Assembly: GCA_015680685.1 (NCBI GenBank)
Contig: MNCI01028301.1
Coordinates: forward strand, 78,726-142,725
Source of the DNA: Gnetum montanum
Lineage: Eukaryota; Streptophyta; Gnetopsida; Gnetales; Gnetaceae
Reading direction: 5' to 3'
Length of the DNA: 64,000 nt
This document shows, one piece after another, positions 36,452 through 49,006 of the stretch (its first letter is position 1; each line of letters opens with the position of its first letter). The notes under the pieces are model-generated. The model made no database searches, was not told where the DNA came from, and saw only the letters and a program-made list of their open reading frames with translations. The translations under genes were made by a program, and so were the position numbers.

Positions 36452-39400
36452 ATGTCTCCTTCTTCTTATGAGAGTGCTTCACTGACTAGGTCTGACACCA
36501 GAACAATTGGAGGTAGGGTGCACAAGATGATCCGCTAGTGCCCCAACAATTTCACATGGTATACACTCATCCTAATGAGTATTTACTGAAATTTACCTTT
36601 ATCCTCTACCAAGATAAATAGCTGTGTGGTGTGATTTAGAAGGTAACATAGTGCTACCTCCCGATCGCTAAATCCTGAGCATGCTTCTTCATGTTCTTAC
36701 ATGAATTGGTATGTAGCACTTACAATTAGAGTACATTGTACATGAACAAGACTTGAGAGAGTATCGATCCATGGAGGCACAATGCCAGAGGTATCTACAA
36801 CAGGAGAGACATTACGAATCTATGAAGGGAAAGTGGTCTCAGGATGTCTCGTATGTCCTAAGATAAAATGATAGTGGTGAACCTATCTCAGCAGGTTTTC
36901 CACAAAATGATGTTCCTCTCTTTGACTTTGGTCAAGGAGCTGAGTACCAGAATCTTCACTCAACTATTCATAATCTAAGTTCTGGTACCAACGGACACAA
37001 AGGATCTAGAAAAGGAACACGAACACATGACAATGATGGACATTCCAATTGTAACCACAACCGAGGCCGTGACCACCAAAAAGAAGGTGACATGCATCGT
37101 CATGGTGCTAGTCCTCCTTCCTCTTCACCTTCATCATCTTCTTCCTCTCTCCTTCAAGATCTAAACACAATCACAAAGGGTGAGACCATGAGGACAAGGG
37201 TAAGCAAAATAAAAATCATAGAAAAAACAGTAGAGAAAGGGAACAAGGGCATTCTAGAGAGACACATCATGAAATAAGGGAGAGTAGGGAACACTATAGG
37301 CATCATAGACATCATAGATAGCATGATCATGATGAACCCCTACTCGCCACCCGAAGTATGTTAGATATAACAGAGGTCGTTAGGATCCCAACAAGGCACC
37401 AGCAAGATAGTAGGATTAAAAGACTAAACATCAATAACATCCCACGATTTGAAGGGGAATACAATGTTGATCCTCAAAATCATTTACAAGAATTCCATGA
37501 TGCATGTGCCTTGCAGAATATAGAAAATAAGTGAAAAAATCTAAATTTGTTTCCATGGACACTGATCAAGGAAGTAGAAAGCTAGTACTAGTCCTTAAAA
37601 CTGAAATCCATTCATCAATGGAGTACCATGTTGGAGCTATTCAACGATAAGTATCAAACATACTCCTAAGTGTCCAACCTGCGTAAGCAAATCTAAGGAT
37701 GGAAACAAGGAGGACATAAACCCTTGGATGCTACCATGGACTAATATTATTCATTATTACATCGTTGCCCTGGTCATGGTTACTCACAAAAGGAATAACT
37801 ACGCCATCTCATAGATGGGCTTAGGTATGAAACGTGAAGAACCCTTGGGACTTACACCCAAGGAAGGCTATCCAAGCTTAGAGCCCATCAAATACAAAGA
37901 TTGTTGGAGCAAGTTGCCAAGGAGGAAGGTGAGTTGAGGAAATGAGAATGTATGGAGGAGTACAATAGAGATCCTTTCCTCCGAAAGAAGGAAATTATAT
38001 TTTGTGAAGATGAAGAAGAGTCACGACTTGAAGAGATGGTGAATAGAAAGACTTTGCTGATTCAAAAATTTGCATCAGAAGTATTAGCAAAAGTGGATCA
38101 AATATGGAACTCCCTAGAAAACAAATTTTAAACTATCCTAAAAATAGTAGAGGAGTCTAGAAAACAAAGTAGTGACCGAGAGAGAAGAAAAAAGAAAGAA
38201 GCTGAGTATGCACGTAACAAGGGCAAGGGCAAGGTTACCGTCATTGAAGAGGTTGTGGATTTAAACACAGACAATGATGGTGGATGTGAGATTTGCCAAT
38301 ATGACCATCCTAAGGGATGTTACCCAGTGGTGTCACATCTACAAGAGTCTGGGGTGTATGCACTAAACCCATGATTAAATAGATGGAAAACACCCAAAAG
38401 GTTACCTTATCCTCAAGGTAAACCAAGGCAATTTTACCAACCCTTGACATATTATCCAAGTGGAGCTTCACCACAATTAAATGAATAGTATCAATGATGG
38501 CAACACCCACAGCCATGGGGAATGCCACCACCACGTCAACAGTACCCTTACCATCAACCTAATCCATATGGGTATTATGTTCAGCAGCTGATCTCTCCAC
38601 GTGATTCTACTAGTCACATTGTTCTTTAGCCTCACTACCAAACCCTCAAGTACTATAGAACTTCTTCTTCTTAGGGTGATGCTCCATATATGTACTATCT
38701 TTCTCATATGTCTGCATCTCTTCCACCCTCGACTCCATTACCACCTGCTCCAAATATGCAAGGTGAGCTTCCTACCCATCCATAGTAACGTAACACTACT
38801 AAGGCTATCAATCTTCAACCTACTATTGGTTCAAACAATCGAGCAATGAAGAGACCTTTCTTTAGAACCAACAGTCCAACCAAGTCCTTACAAACACAAG
38901 TGGCTGATTATCCAAATGCATTATCATCGTTTGAATCTTTGGAGCTTCCTTTGAACCAAAAATCACACTCAACACACACTATTATGTTAACCCATGCCAT
39001 CACTGATTGGATTAAAGCTAGCCATCTTCTTAGGAAATTTTCTGATCTTGGAAGTCCTCTTATTTATTTGCAAATCACTGGAAACAAGCCTTGTAAAGCT
39101 CTTTTGGATTCAAGTTTTGGTGTTAATTTAATCTCCTAGGAAATGTATAAAGCCTGGAACTTACCTCTGCTAAAGAAGAGTAACATTCATTTAGAGTTGG
39201 TTGACCATTCCATCACTATTTCATTGGGACTAGTGGAGGACATTGTTACCACTATTTGTGGGTGGTCATATCTAGCCAATTTCCTAGTGATCCAAGTCAA
39301 CAACTATAAGGGAGACTTCCCAATCATAATGGAAAGAGAATGGCCAAGTACAATTGATGTGTGCCTAGGAATATGTGATCTTCCCCTAGAGATATTAAAA

Positions 39401-42400
39401 GAAAATGCATTTGGAAAGATCAAGAAGAAGAAAGTTCCATGCATCACATACAATGACATAGGGTGCAACTATGTGCAGAAGTCCTAGTTTGTACAACGCT
39501 TAACATTGCCTGCATGCAACCAATGTGCACAAGTATTTGACATACAAAGATGCCTGTATGTGGTAGCCACAAGACAGGAAGGCACCCAATGGCTGATAGC
39601 TAACCTAGAGAGCAATTCAACTTTATACATGGAACCAACTGAGAGCTTGACTTGTGCCTATATTAATAGCATAGATGCATTAGAGTAAGTCCATTGCCAA
39701 CTTCTAAGTACTGACACCGAAGATATCAACTAGGGAAAGTTGGAAATCCCTGATGAGTTTAAGCAAGAGCCCCTTGAATTAAAACCGTTGCCCATCGGTA
39801 TGGAGTATGCATTTCTCAAGAATGGAAAACTGGTAATCATTAATGCTAAGCTTGCTCCTCAACAAAAAGAAGGACTACTGAAGATGGTAAACAAATGGTC
39901 AAAAGCTTTTACTTGGTCATATCCTAAATTAATTGGGATAGATCCTAGGATATGCCAACATAGAATTTACACTGACCCCTCTATGAAGCCTCGATGACAA
40001 CCGCAAAGACGACTGAACCCAAAGCTTAAGCAAGTAGTTAAGAAAGAAATTAAAAAACTTCTAAAGGTCAGGTTCATTTACCCCATTGTTGACAATGAAT
40101 GGGTTAGTCCATTGGTCATTGTGCCTAAAAAATATGGTAAATAGAGGGCATGTATAGGCTTTAGGCTACTGAACATGGCAACATTTAAAGACCATTTCCC
40201 ATTGTCATTCGTTGATTAAGTCTTAGATTACATTGCAGGGCATTTCTACTATAGTTTTCTAGATGGTTACAGTGGGTACAATCAAATCCAAATAGCACCA
40301 AAAGACCAAGCCAAAACTACATTCACGAGTCCTTAGGGGACATTTGCATATAGGCAAATGCCGTTTGGCTTGTGCAATGCTCCAGCAACATTTTAATGTT
40401 TGGTTCTTAGTATATCTTAGCAGAAAATAGGGAATGGTGTGAAGGTTTTTATGGACGATTTCTCCACCTACGGAGTAGACTTTCAACAAGCATTGGACCG
40501 ATTAGAGCAAGTACTGAAACGATGTGTTGAAACCAAACTAAGGCTCAATTAGCAAAAAAGCCATTTAATGGTTTAAGAGGGCATTGTATTAGGGCATAAA
40601 ATTTCACAAGTAGGGATAGAGGTAGATCCTGAAAAAATTAAAGTCATCCAAGGAATCACTCATCAACCTGAAACTATAAAAGATGTCCAATCATTCCTTG
40701 GACATAGTAGCTTTTATAGATGTCTCATCAAGAACTTTTTGAAAATTGCAAAACCATTGGTAGAATTAATGAAGAAGGATGTACCCTTTGAATAGACCAA
40801 GGAATGTGAACTAGCTTTCCAAATCTTGAAGCAGAAGCTCATAGAAACACCCATTCTACAAGCTCCTGGCTGGTCTAGACTATTCTATATAATGACTGAC
40901 GGGTCCAATTTTGCTTTAGGAGCCATACTTACATAGTTAGATGATCAAAAATATCCCTATTACATTCACTATGCAAGTTGAAGTATTGTTGGTGCACAAC
41001 TCAACTATACCACAATAGAAAAAGAGTTAATAATTGTGGTGTTTGCACTAGAAAAATTTAGGCACTATGTATTAAGCTATAAGGTATTTGTACACATGGA
41101 TCAGAGTGCGATTCTATTCCTTATGAATAAACCAATGGTAAGCCCTTGCATCATACGATGGCTCATGATCTTACAAGATTTCGATCTTATGATGGTCAAT
41201 CGTAAAGGCACCGAGAATGTTATTGTCGATCATTTATCTCAATTGTGATGGGACAACAAAGAGGATGAATACCCAATCTCTGATTGCTTCCCTGATGAAC
41301 TCCTCTTTACAAGTGTAATAAACAATCAATCACCCATATCCACAAATTGGTATAGTAGCATTCTTACTTATCTTCTCATACAACAAATACCATAAGGGCT
41401 AGATGTTAAAAAGAAACAATAGTTTCTCCACCAAGTCAAACATTTCATGGAAATCCACAAACACCTTTACAAGGTGTGTTCTGATGGCTTGGTCCGATGG
41501 TGTGTTCCTGACACAGATTAATTGCAAGTTCTCCAAGATGCGCATGAGGGCCCTTGTGGGGGTCATTACGCTAGAAGATGAATAGCCATTCAAATATTAC
41601 TAGCAGAATATTATTGACCTACATTATTTTGGGACACCCATCATTTTGTCCAATCTTGTGAGCACTTCCAACGTGATGGGGGAATGACCACTAGAATGAA
41701 GGGTCCACAATAATAGATTCAACCCTTAGAAACCTTCGACATATGGGGTATTGATTTTATGGGGCCTATTACATCAATGTTTAATGGAAAAGCATACATT
41801 GTTGTTGCTATTGATTATTTTACAAAATGGGCTGAAGCAGCCACCATTACCGATTGTACATCATCTACCGCTGCACAATTTGTTCAACAACAAATCGTAA
41901 ATAAGTTTAGTATACCTCGTGTACTTATTTCTGATAATGGTACACATTTTACAGGTGTGACCTTTCAGAAGTTGATGCAACGCTTAGGAGTTGAGCATAA
42001 GCTAAATATGCCACATTACCCTCAAGTGAATGGCCAAGCTGAAGTCACCAATAGAAAAATCACAAAAATTTTGACATGAACCATTAGCAAATATAGGCAA
42101 GATTGGAGCACCAAACTAAACGATGCTCTTTGGGCCTACCACTCCACATGGAAACTCCCTATAAGCTATTCTTCCTATGAGTTAGTGTATGGTAAACTTC
42201 CAACACTTCCTATCCAAGCTGAGCTCCATACACTATCTACAGCATGTGACCTTAACCTTGACCTCAATCTAGCATAGAAAGAATGGTTAATGAATCTTAA
42301 CTTGCTAAATGAAAAGTGATTAGCCGCCCTGTCATCCAACAAACTGCACAAGGCCTTCAACAAGCAACGTCATGACCTAAGAGTTAGAAAAGTCAAATAC

Positions 42401-42604
42401 CAACTAGGAGATAGGGTTCTTTATTGGAATCCCACACATGTGCCATAACAAACTAAATTTCAAATGCTATGGAAAGGACCTTATATCATTCATAAAAATT
42501 TTCCTTCAAGGGTCATGATGATCTATAAACCTAGAAGCCTGGATAAGAAATTACTGGTCAACATCCAGCAAACTAAACCTTTCCATGAGCCCAAAAATGG
42601 CTAG
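36452..42604 (+). pseudogene. C Gag-Pol polyprotein (best-preserved domain order)
   Basis: One frame of 2,051 codons, broken only by stops. Gag: core near 37500-37860 and a knuckle-like CEICQYDHPKGC near 38286. Protease near 39090, where the catalytic triad reads LLDSSFG, so Gly is replaced. RT near 40000-40640 (FMDDFSTYG at about 40450, both Asp intact). RNase H near 40860-41250 (TDGSNFALGAIL). Integrase near 41380-42100: a zinc-binding region with one cysteine changed (CEHF), and the DDE residues all present in GIDFMGP, SDNGTHF and NGQAEVTN. The C-terminus ends FHEPKNG-stop. Lineage: Athila-like by primer type, knuckle form and integrase. Inactive because of stops. Confidence 0.87.
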
Positions 42605-44490
42605 TACTAACACTACCTCTATTGATGGACAGCTCTACTTACTATCTCAGGTCTCCTCCTTCCAACTTAATCATGGGGGAGATGGCCACTAATGCTAATT
42701 ATTCTAAGCCCTCAGTTTTATCTACTTATTTTTGTTTTACACAATCATTAACATTTTTACTATTTCTCTCTATTACATTTTTCTTGATTTATTCTCACTC
42801 TTCATATAATAAGTGCTCATGATGGTGGATTGTACTATAATAGTATTACTTACAAATGCTTGGTTTTTACCTTTGACTTTTAATGTTGATGCTAAGATAT
42901 GGTTTCTTTTGATAAAATAGGCAATGAGTCCATGTCATCCATTCAACACTATGGTCTTCCTTTGTTTTGGAAATGTACTATCCTTTTTTCTAATCAAACC
43001 TATTAATGAATTGGTAACTTGGTATTCTTCAAACCAAGGAAATATTCAAATAGATTAAAAAGGGTATGACTTCAAGGGGATTTGACACATCTATGCTGGC
43101 TATTCTCTTAGGACTTGGATGTTTTTCATAGGTTTTCTGCCATTTTGCTTTTGACTAATACCAGGAGGTTGAATAAATCAAATAAGCCTTTGCATGGTAT
43201 GGTTCCCACTTAAAAAAAACTAGTGGGAATTCAAAGCACACCCCTTAGACATAATAAAGAAACATGGGCTACAAGCATTGGTTATGGAACTGGAAAGACA
43301 TGTTACCCANTTTTCTTTTTGGGATGGCGGTTGCTCTGTGGAAGCATTCTTGTTGCTTCAGGAGGATGGGTTGGTCAAGTGTGTTGATGCAAGGTCACTG
43401 GATGTGGTTAGTTTTAATCTAGATTTCGCTGAATTTTATTAAGTCACCTTAACCACATAATACACAAGGGACTTTACACAACCTTGATTTTGGGATTCCA
43501 TTCCATTCTCTCTTCTTTTTCCATATTGCTTCCGTATTCTACCTCATTGTCAATTTTATGATTAGTCTATATCTTGGTCAATGCATTGTTATTCTTTGGT
43601 AAATTCTTATGGGTAAATTCTTACTATTGTCTCCATATGTCATTCCTAGAGCCTACAAACTCTTTGGTTTGTGGGTTTGTCAGGGCATAAAGGGCATGAG
43701 CCTGCTTTGGGGAGGACCCACTGGCATTCCTTTTTGGTGCAATTGTTAAGTTCTTTTCCTTAAACATTTCTTGCAATCAACTATTTCTCATTCACCCCAT
43801 CCATGACATCAGTTTTTGTTTTTCTCTTTCCTTCTATGCATTTTTATTGGCTTCACTATTGTTATTCCTCTTATCTTCCTTTTTTTTTCATTTGCCATCC
43901 TATTGCTACTGGAGGTTCACTCTTAGTCGTGGGGGCCTATCGCAAATTTTCCATTCCATTACTTATCTCACCCCTACACCTTGGGTAGTTCTCACTTAGA
44001 AACCTCTAACCTAGTATCTGCCATACCAACAACCTAGCCAATGTGTTTCATATCGAGGCAAGACATCAACTGCATTATATCTTATCTATTCTTCATAATT
44101 CATGATTATGGCGATCACATGAACAACGAACTGGGATAGGAGGAAGCACTCAGGATGGATTGGAGCTGGAGCATTGACGCAAGGAACATGCTTAGTCATG
44201 AGGCCATGGACGAACAATGGTGTGCACCTTTTTGACATCAGCAACAACGCACCTCATTTTCTTTTCTCTTTCTTTAAGATGTCAAATGAGGGATTGGATG
44301 TCATCTATGTACAGTGTTCACCAAAATGGTTATGAATACCAATGCTATAATATGTTTTTCGATCCATTCATCGGGCACTTTGAGTCTGTCATTCCATGTC
44401 ACCATTAGTTGTCATTTAGTCAATAATCCCATACCTTTCCAATATTTTGTAAGGAACTCAAGGATGAGTTTTCATTCAGTGGTGGGGGTA
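42605..44490 (+). other. C post-pol spacer with conserved blocks
   Basis: Collinear with the A spacer: GTATGACTTCAAGGGGAT near 43065, GAATTCAAAGCACACCCC near 43231, AAAGACATGTTACCCA near 43294 and GGAGGACCCACTGGCATTCC near 43711. An N at 43310 replaces about 65 bp present in A. No ORF is conserved between the two. GGTGGGGGTA at 44481-44490 is the polypurine tract. Confidence 0.7.
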
Positions 44491-45341
44491 TGATGAGTCA
44501 CCAAATAAGCGATCTGATATTGGATCTGTGATATCGAATACGTGATATCGGCATTGGATCCCCAATATTGGACATGGGATGTCAGAGCCTGTCTCATTGG
44601 CTATAAATAAGAGAAAGGGGCACTTGGTCTTGGGCATTAGTTTTTTAGTCCTTTAGTTGAACTCTTACAATTTTTCCCTTCCAAAGTTAGAATTATTTTT
44701 GAGTGCCTACAGTAGGAGTCATAGAGTGAATGGATCTTTATTTGAGCATTGTGTACCTGAGCACACCTTGTGTCCAAAAATAAAGACCTTTTTGATAAAG
44801 CTTGCAACATTCAGAATAGCTTAATTATTGCATTCAATGTTATTTACTATTATTTGATGCTTTCATTAGTTAATTAATGTTATTTCTATCAGATTATTAA
44901 TTATCAATTATCAATGAATTAGCACACTCAACATGACCACATCGAGCATACGTGGAACACTTGGTAACCCAGTAATGACTAGCGTTTGGTAATCCCAGTA
45001 GCGTTGCACTAGTTCAAGATGTGTCCAAAGAGTGGGAACAGATGCTGGTGTTAGGATTTGATTCACATTAGAGTTACAAAAATCCATTAGTTAATTAAAT
45101 CTTTTCATTGCACACACTTAGGAGACTAAGATAAAAAATATAAAAAGCATAAAAATCATATACCTCAAGTTTACTTAACCATACAATTGTGCCTTACAAG
45201 TAAGCCTGGGAAGATAACAACTACATAACTCATCCTTGTTCTGTGTAGGCGCATAAGCACTTAATCCTCAGAGTTCAACCAGATCGAGCATGAACGCTCG
45301 TATTCGTATGGTTGGGCATAGGGGTACCTTACCGCTCATCA
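44491..45341 (+). repeat. C 3' LTR
   Basis: Begins TGATGAGTCACC and ends CCGCTCATCA. GATATC-type cores near 44515-44590 with steps of 14, 14, 20 and 14; TATA box CTATAAATAAGAG near 44600. Confidence 0.88.
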
Positions 45342-45740
45342 AAAGGCTATTCAAAAAGCTCCATTCTTGGTAAAAAATAACTTGAAGGAAGATTTTTGAT
45401 TATATGTTTTTGCCTCAAATGATTCAATTGTTGCTATTTTAACTCAAAGAGATGAAGGTCAAGATGAACCAAGTGGATTTTTTGGGTATCAACTGAAAGG
45501 TTCTAAATTAAATTATTTAGATTTAGAGAAACAAGTATTCACAGTCATTAAGGCACTTCTGCATTTCAAATATTACTTGGAAAGCTCATTGGTTCATATT
45601 ATGTTAATAGAGCCTGCGGTTAAGCAATTTTTGGCTTCAAATGAAATTGGGTTGAAAAGATGGAAGTGGCTTATAAAGCTTCAAAGTTTCAAATTTTCAT
45701 TGGAAATATGCAAAACTATTAAAGAAATGAAATTAGCCAA
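45342..45740 (+). pseudogene. B conventional RNase H
   Basis: Continues B after C: AIQKAPFLV, then LYVFASNDSIVAILTQ (family: DASD.a.gavL.Q), YLDLEKQVFTVIKALLHFKYYLES and KWLIKLQSFKFSLEI. These are the standard Gypsy RNase H landmarks. The first catalytic Asp region reads FASNDS, so activity is doubtful. This is B's second RNase H, the other lying before the RT. Confidence 0.75.
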
Positions 45741-46980
45741 GTTAATGGTTGGAGAAAATGAAATATATGTGCTAAGGACTCATGAAGGAAACTGGTATGA
45801 TGAAATTCTAGAATTCCTTAACACAAGAAAGGTTTTGAATAATTTAACTACAAGTCAAAAACGAGCTTCCTTCAAAAAGAAAAATAAATTTGTGGTTAAA
45901 GATGAAATTTTATATAGATAGGACTTCATAGGAGTTTTGTTGGAATGTGTTCATGATGATCAAGTCAATCCTATTTTAGAACAATTCCATGATCACGCTA
46001 ATTCATTTTATGAGTCTACTAGGTCCACTATGCAACATATACTCTGCTATGGTTTTTATTGGCCTAGCATTTGTCAAGATATTAGCTTGAAAATTCAAAA
46101 ATGTTATAAGTGTTAGATTCATGGACGAAAAATCAAAAAGGCTAAAGCTCCCTTAAAATCAATAATTGCAGATATACCATTTCAACAATGGGGCTTAGAT
46201 TTTATTAGCATAATTACTCCTTCAAGAGCTTGACATAAGTTTATTCTCACAACCACTGATTATTTGCCTAAATGGTTTGAAGCAAAAGCTCTAAGGAACA
46301 GTTTAGCATCAGATGTAATTAAGTTCCTAGAAGATTAGATTCTAAGTCGCTTTGGTATACTTGAAGTGTTGATATCCGATAATGGACCTACTTTTCAATA
46401 TAAAGAATTTATAACATGGGCATCAAAGAAATCCATTTTTTTTATTTTCCTCTTCTAATTATTATCCTCAAGGGAATGGCTTAGCTGAGTCTACAAATAA
46501 AAAACTTATTTCTTATATTACTTGCAATCTAATTGATTGTATTAAGTTTAAAAAGTCTATTAGGACATCAACTTATAATTTAGTTTATGGTTTGCCTGCA
46601 AGAGTTATGAATAAAATTTTAAGCTTGACCTCCATTTGGTACAAAAGTATAGTGAAAAAATAGATACAGATAGGAATTTCATGGCCTTGCTTATTAAAAG
46701 AGAAGCCAAAATGAATAGAGCTAAAAAGGACTTATTAAAAAATGCTTCTCAAGTTAAAGATGGTTCGATAGAAAAGCTATGAAAAGAACTTTTAAAATTG
46801 GTGATCTTGTATTATTATGGAATATAAAAAGGTCGAATAAATTTTCAACAAGATAGATGGGTCCCTTCCAAATTAAGAAACAGTTATCAGAAGAAGACAC
46901 ATACAAGTTATCCACATTAAGTGGAATAGAACTACAGCTTGCGTATAATGTTTTACATATAAAACATTACTTTGGGCAAC
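45741..46980 (+). pseudogene. B integrase
   Basis: Zinc-binding region near 45980-46120 (HDHANSFYESTRSTMQHI ... CYKC) with the HHCC layout visible. Catalytic core: LDFISIITPS near 46196 and SDNGPTFQYKEF near 46375 supply the two Asp; the Glu region around 46480 (NGLAESTNKKLIS) is present after a frameshift. The C-terminal segment ends LAYNVLHIKHYFGQQP near 46980, next to a TA repeat and an N at 46988. Several stops. Confidence 0.75.
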
Positions 46981-48340
46981 AACCCATNTATATATATATA
47001 CTTAGTAATAATATACATAATAAAATAATAGTTATATATATACTTATATGAGAATAATATTTAATCATAATAAGAGATGTGTGTATTACATATGTGTTAG
47101 TTTAAATATTAAATTTAATTTATCATAGGTAATCATTATTATGTGTGTTAAGTACACTTTAGTGGGAGTAGAAGATTAAATAACCACATAGTGGAAAATT
47201 AAATTAAATAACCACATAGTGGAGATTAAATTAACCAACCGTGTGGTGGTGGAAAATGAATAAGCCACTATTGAGTGAAAAAGTTAGTTGTTTGAATGAG
47301 CGAGAATTCCTTTTTTTTTTTTTTATTGTTATTATTTTTGCATTATAGAAAGAGTTGTGATTTGCTTGAAAACACATCTTCCAATTCAGCATTTGAGAAA
47401 GGAAAAGTAAGTGAAGTGTTCTAGTATGGTAGAAAGTGAGTTTGAGAAAGATGGCCGTGAGAAGACCTTTCATTCCGTATGTCACTGGCTGTTGCCCAAA
47501 GCATAGCCAAAGCATGTCATGAGAGTGTTTTGTAAGACAACTGCTCATGGTGCATCCACCGAAAGTCCATTCTTACTTTGGCTTTTGGATGAATTTAGCT
47601 TTCTTATCGTCCAAAGCTCCATTCATTCGAATGTTTGGGCAATTTTCATCAGTGTACATGAGAAGCTGAACAACAAGAAGAGTCTAATCAAGACAATTCT
47701 TGGGGTGAGGCTTTCATTTCTTAAAATACAAAGAAAACTGAGTGTGAAAAGCATCACAAACCAACAACCAAGGAGTCAACGGAAAAAGAGACAAAAGAGA
47801 CGATAAAAAAGAGACGAAGACTACATGTGGAAATAACGCTGAAACAAAAGAAGTTGGAAGGGAAGAAGAAAGGAGAGCATTCATTACCATAGAAATTGAG
47901 TATAAGAATATTCACAACATGAGGATCCCAAAAAGAGTTACCTTGACTATTGTCTTTCCTACTTGAGAATAGTTTGTAAAGGACTCTGTTTGCACAGTTG
48001 TTTTTGGTTTTATAAGAATGGGATCTTCTGTTTGTACAATTGTTTTTAGTTTTATAAGAATGAGGTTTTTATACCATCAAATCTTAAGTTTGATGGGAAT
48101 TTTCCTCAAAAAATATTTTTGGTTTTTCATGTTAAAAAAATGGTCAATAAAATTTCTGTTTCTTAAAATTCTTTAAGAAATTTGAAAAAGGGGGCAAGAA
48201 ATGTTGGCACATTTTTGCCATACCATGAAGCAGCAATTCTTTAGAAGAAATACTATGGACAAAAGAGCATATTTATTCTCAGTATAACAATCTATTCTGC
48301 ACATTGTTTAGGATGAATAAAGAAATATTTTCCCTAGCTT
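46981..48340. other. B 3' region, no gene
   Basis: After integrase there is a TA microsatellite with one undetermined base (46988), repeated ACCACATAGTGGA units near 47181-47222, a poly-T run near 47311, and GAAAAAGGGGGCAAGAA at 48184-48200 followed by TGTTGGCACATTTTTGCCA. The last resembles a polypurine tract with an LTR start. No coding domain seen. Confidence 0.45.
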
Positions 48341-48387
48341 ATATACATGGGATTGATTTCTCTAAGCATGTGAGCTTTGGTACTCAA

Positions 48388-48986
48388 ATAACATGAAGAT
48401 TGTCTTTCCTGATGGTATATTGAAGACATGCTTAGTTCTTGTTGCAGGAGTTCTGAATCATTCAGTGATTCCCCATGTGATGCACTACGGAAGAATTGAC
48501 AAGAATTCAAATCCATTAGACCATGCAGAATTGGAGAACACTGTTACTTAAGCTATGGATCATTTAATCACTTTTTATGGATTTCTACTAAGAGAAAACC
48601 CATACGAGATCATCCCCATAGAACTTGGATTGCAGGAACATACAAATCCTAGTGATTTTTCTCAAGATGGATGTTCGATCACTCACATGGTTACAGCAGC
48701 ATGGCTGTCCAATAACAGATTTAGTGAGTATGATTTGCCATTAAGATTGCTAGGGGTACTTCGGAATGCTTTTCTAGAAAAAGATGAAATTGAAACAGTA
48801 CCTGCAAATACAACACCCAATATTGTAAGCAAAGAGAATGGAATTAAGGTATTGGATACTGTACTTTCCGTCTTGCAGCCTATGCTGCAAGTAGTAGATG
48901 AAACAATTGAGTTTGTTAGTGAGAAGTTTACAGGGGACATCAAGCTAGTAATACACTATAGAGATGATCAGAGAAGGTCAGCATAG
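48388..48986 (+). pseudogene. Fragment of an unidentified host-type gene
   Basis: A plus-strand frame, with one stop (ACT-TAA near 48549), reads on for about 190 codons from near 48421. It starts after a TTGTTGCAGGAG that could be a 3' splice site and ends at AGAAGGTCAGCATAG, which contains a possible donor AAG-GTCAGC. The protein has balanced composition and ordered hydrophobic helices (RLLGVLRNAF, VLDTVLSVLQPMLQVVDETI). I do not recognise the family. Codon use and lack of low complexity make it look like real coding sequence unlike the surrounding transposon debris. It may be a captured exon or an exon of a broken host gene. Confidence 0.45.
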
Positions 48987-49006
48987 CAGTGGCAGTTTCT
49001 GAGGGC

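Larger units (their letters stand above)
35448..45341 (+). mobile_element. Element C: near-complete Athila-like retrotransposon
   Basis: About 9.9 kb: 5' LTR 35448-36315, tRNA-Asp primer-binding site, gag-pol 36452-42604 in one frame, a 1.9-kb spacer, polypurine tract and 3' LTR 44491-45341. It splits the RT/RNase H coding region of B: IKK before it continues as AIQKAPFLV after it. The target duplication is probably AAAAG, but an A-run at the left junction makes it ambiguous. It has no extra ORF. Confidence 0.88.
11126..48203 (+). mobile_element. Element B: old Ty3/Gypsy host element split by D, A and C
   Basis: When the three inserted elements are removed, the plus-strand pieces 11126-11465, 23859-24115, 32411-35447 and 45342-48203 read as one Gypsy polyprotein: gag, protease, RNase H-like domain, RT, second RNase H, integrase. 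The joins are supported by target duplications at D and A and by protein continuity. A purine-rich tract near 48184-48201 precedes TGTTGGCACA, a plausible polypurine tract and 3' LTR start. No matching 5' LTR was found, so both outer boundaries are uncertain. Frameshifts and stops are common, making B the oldest layer here. Confidence 0.75.
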
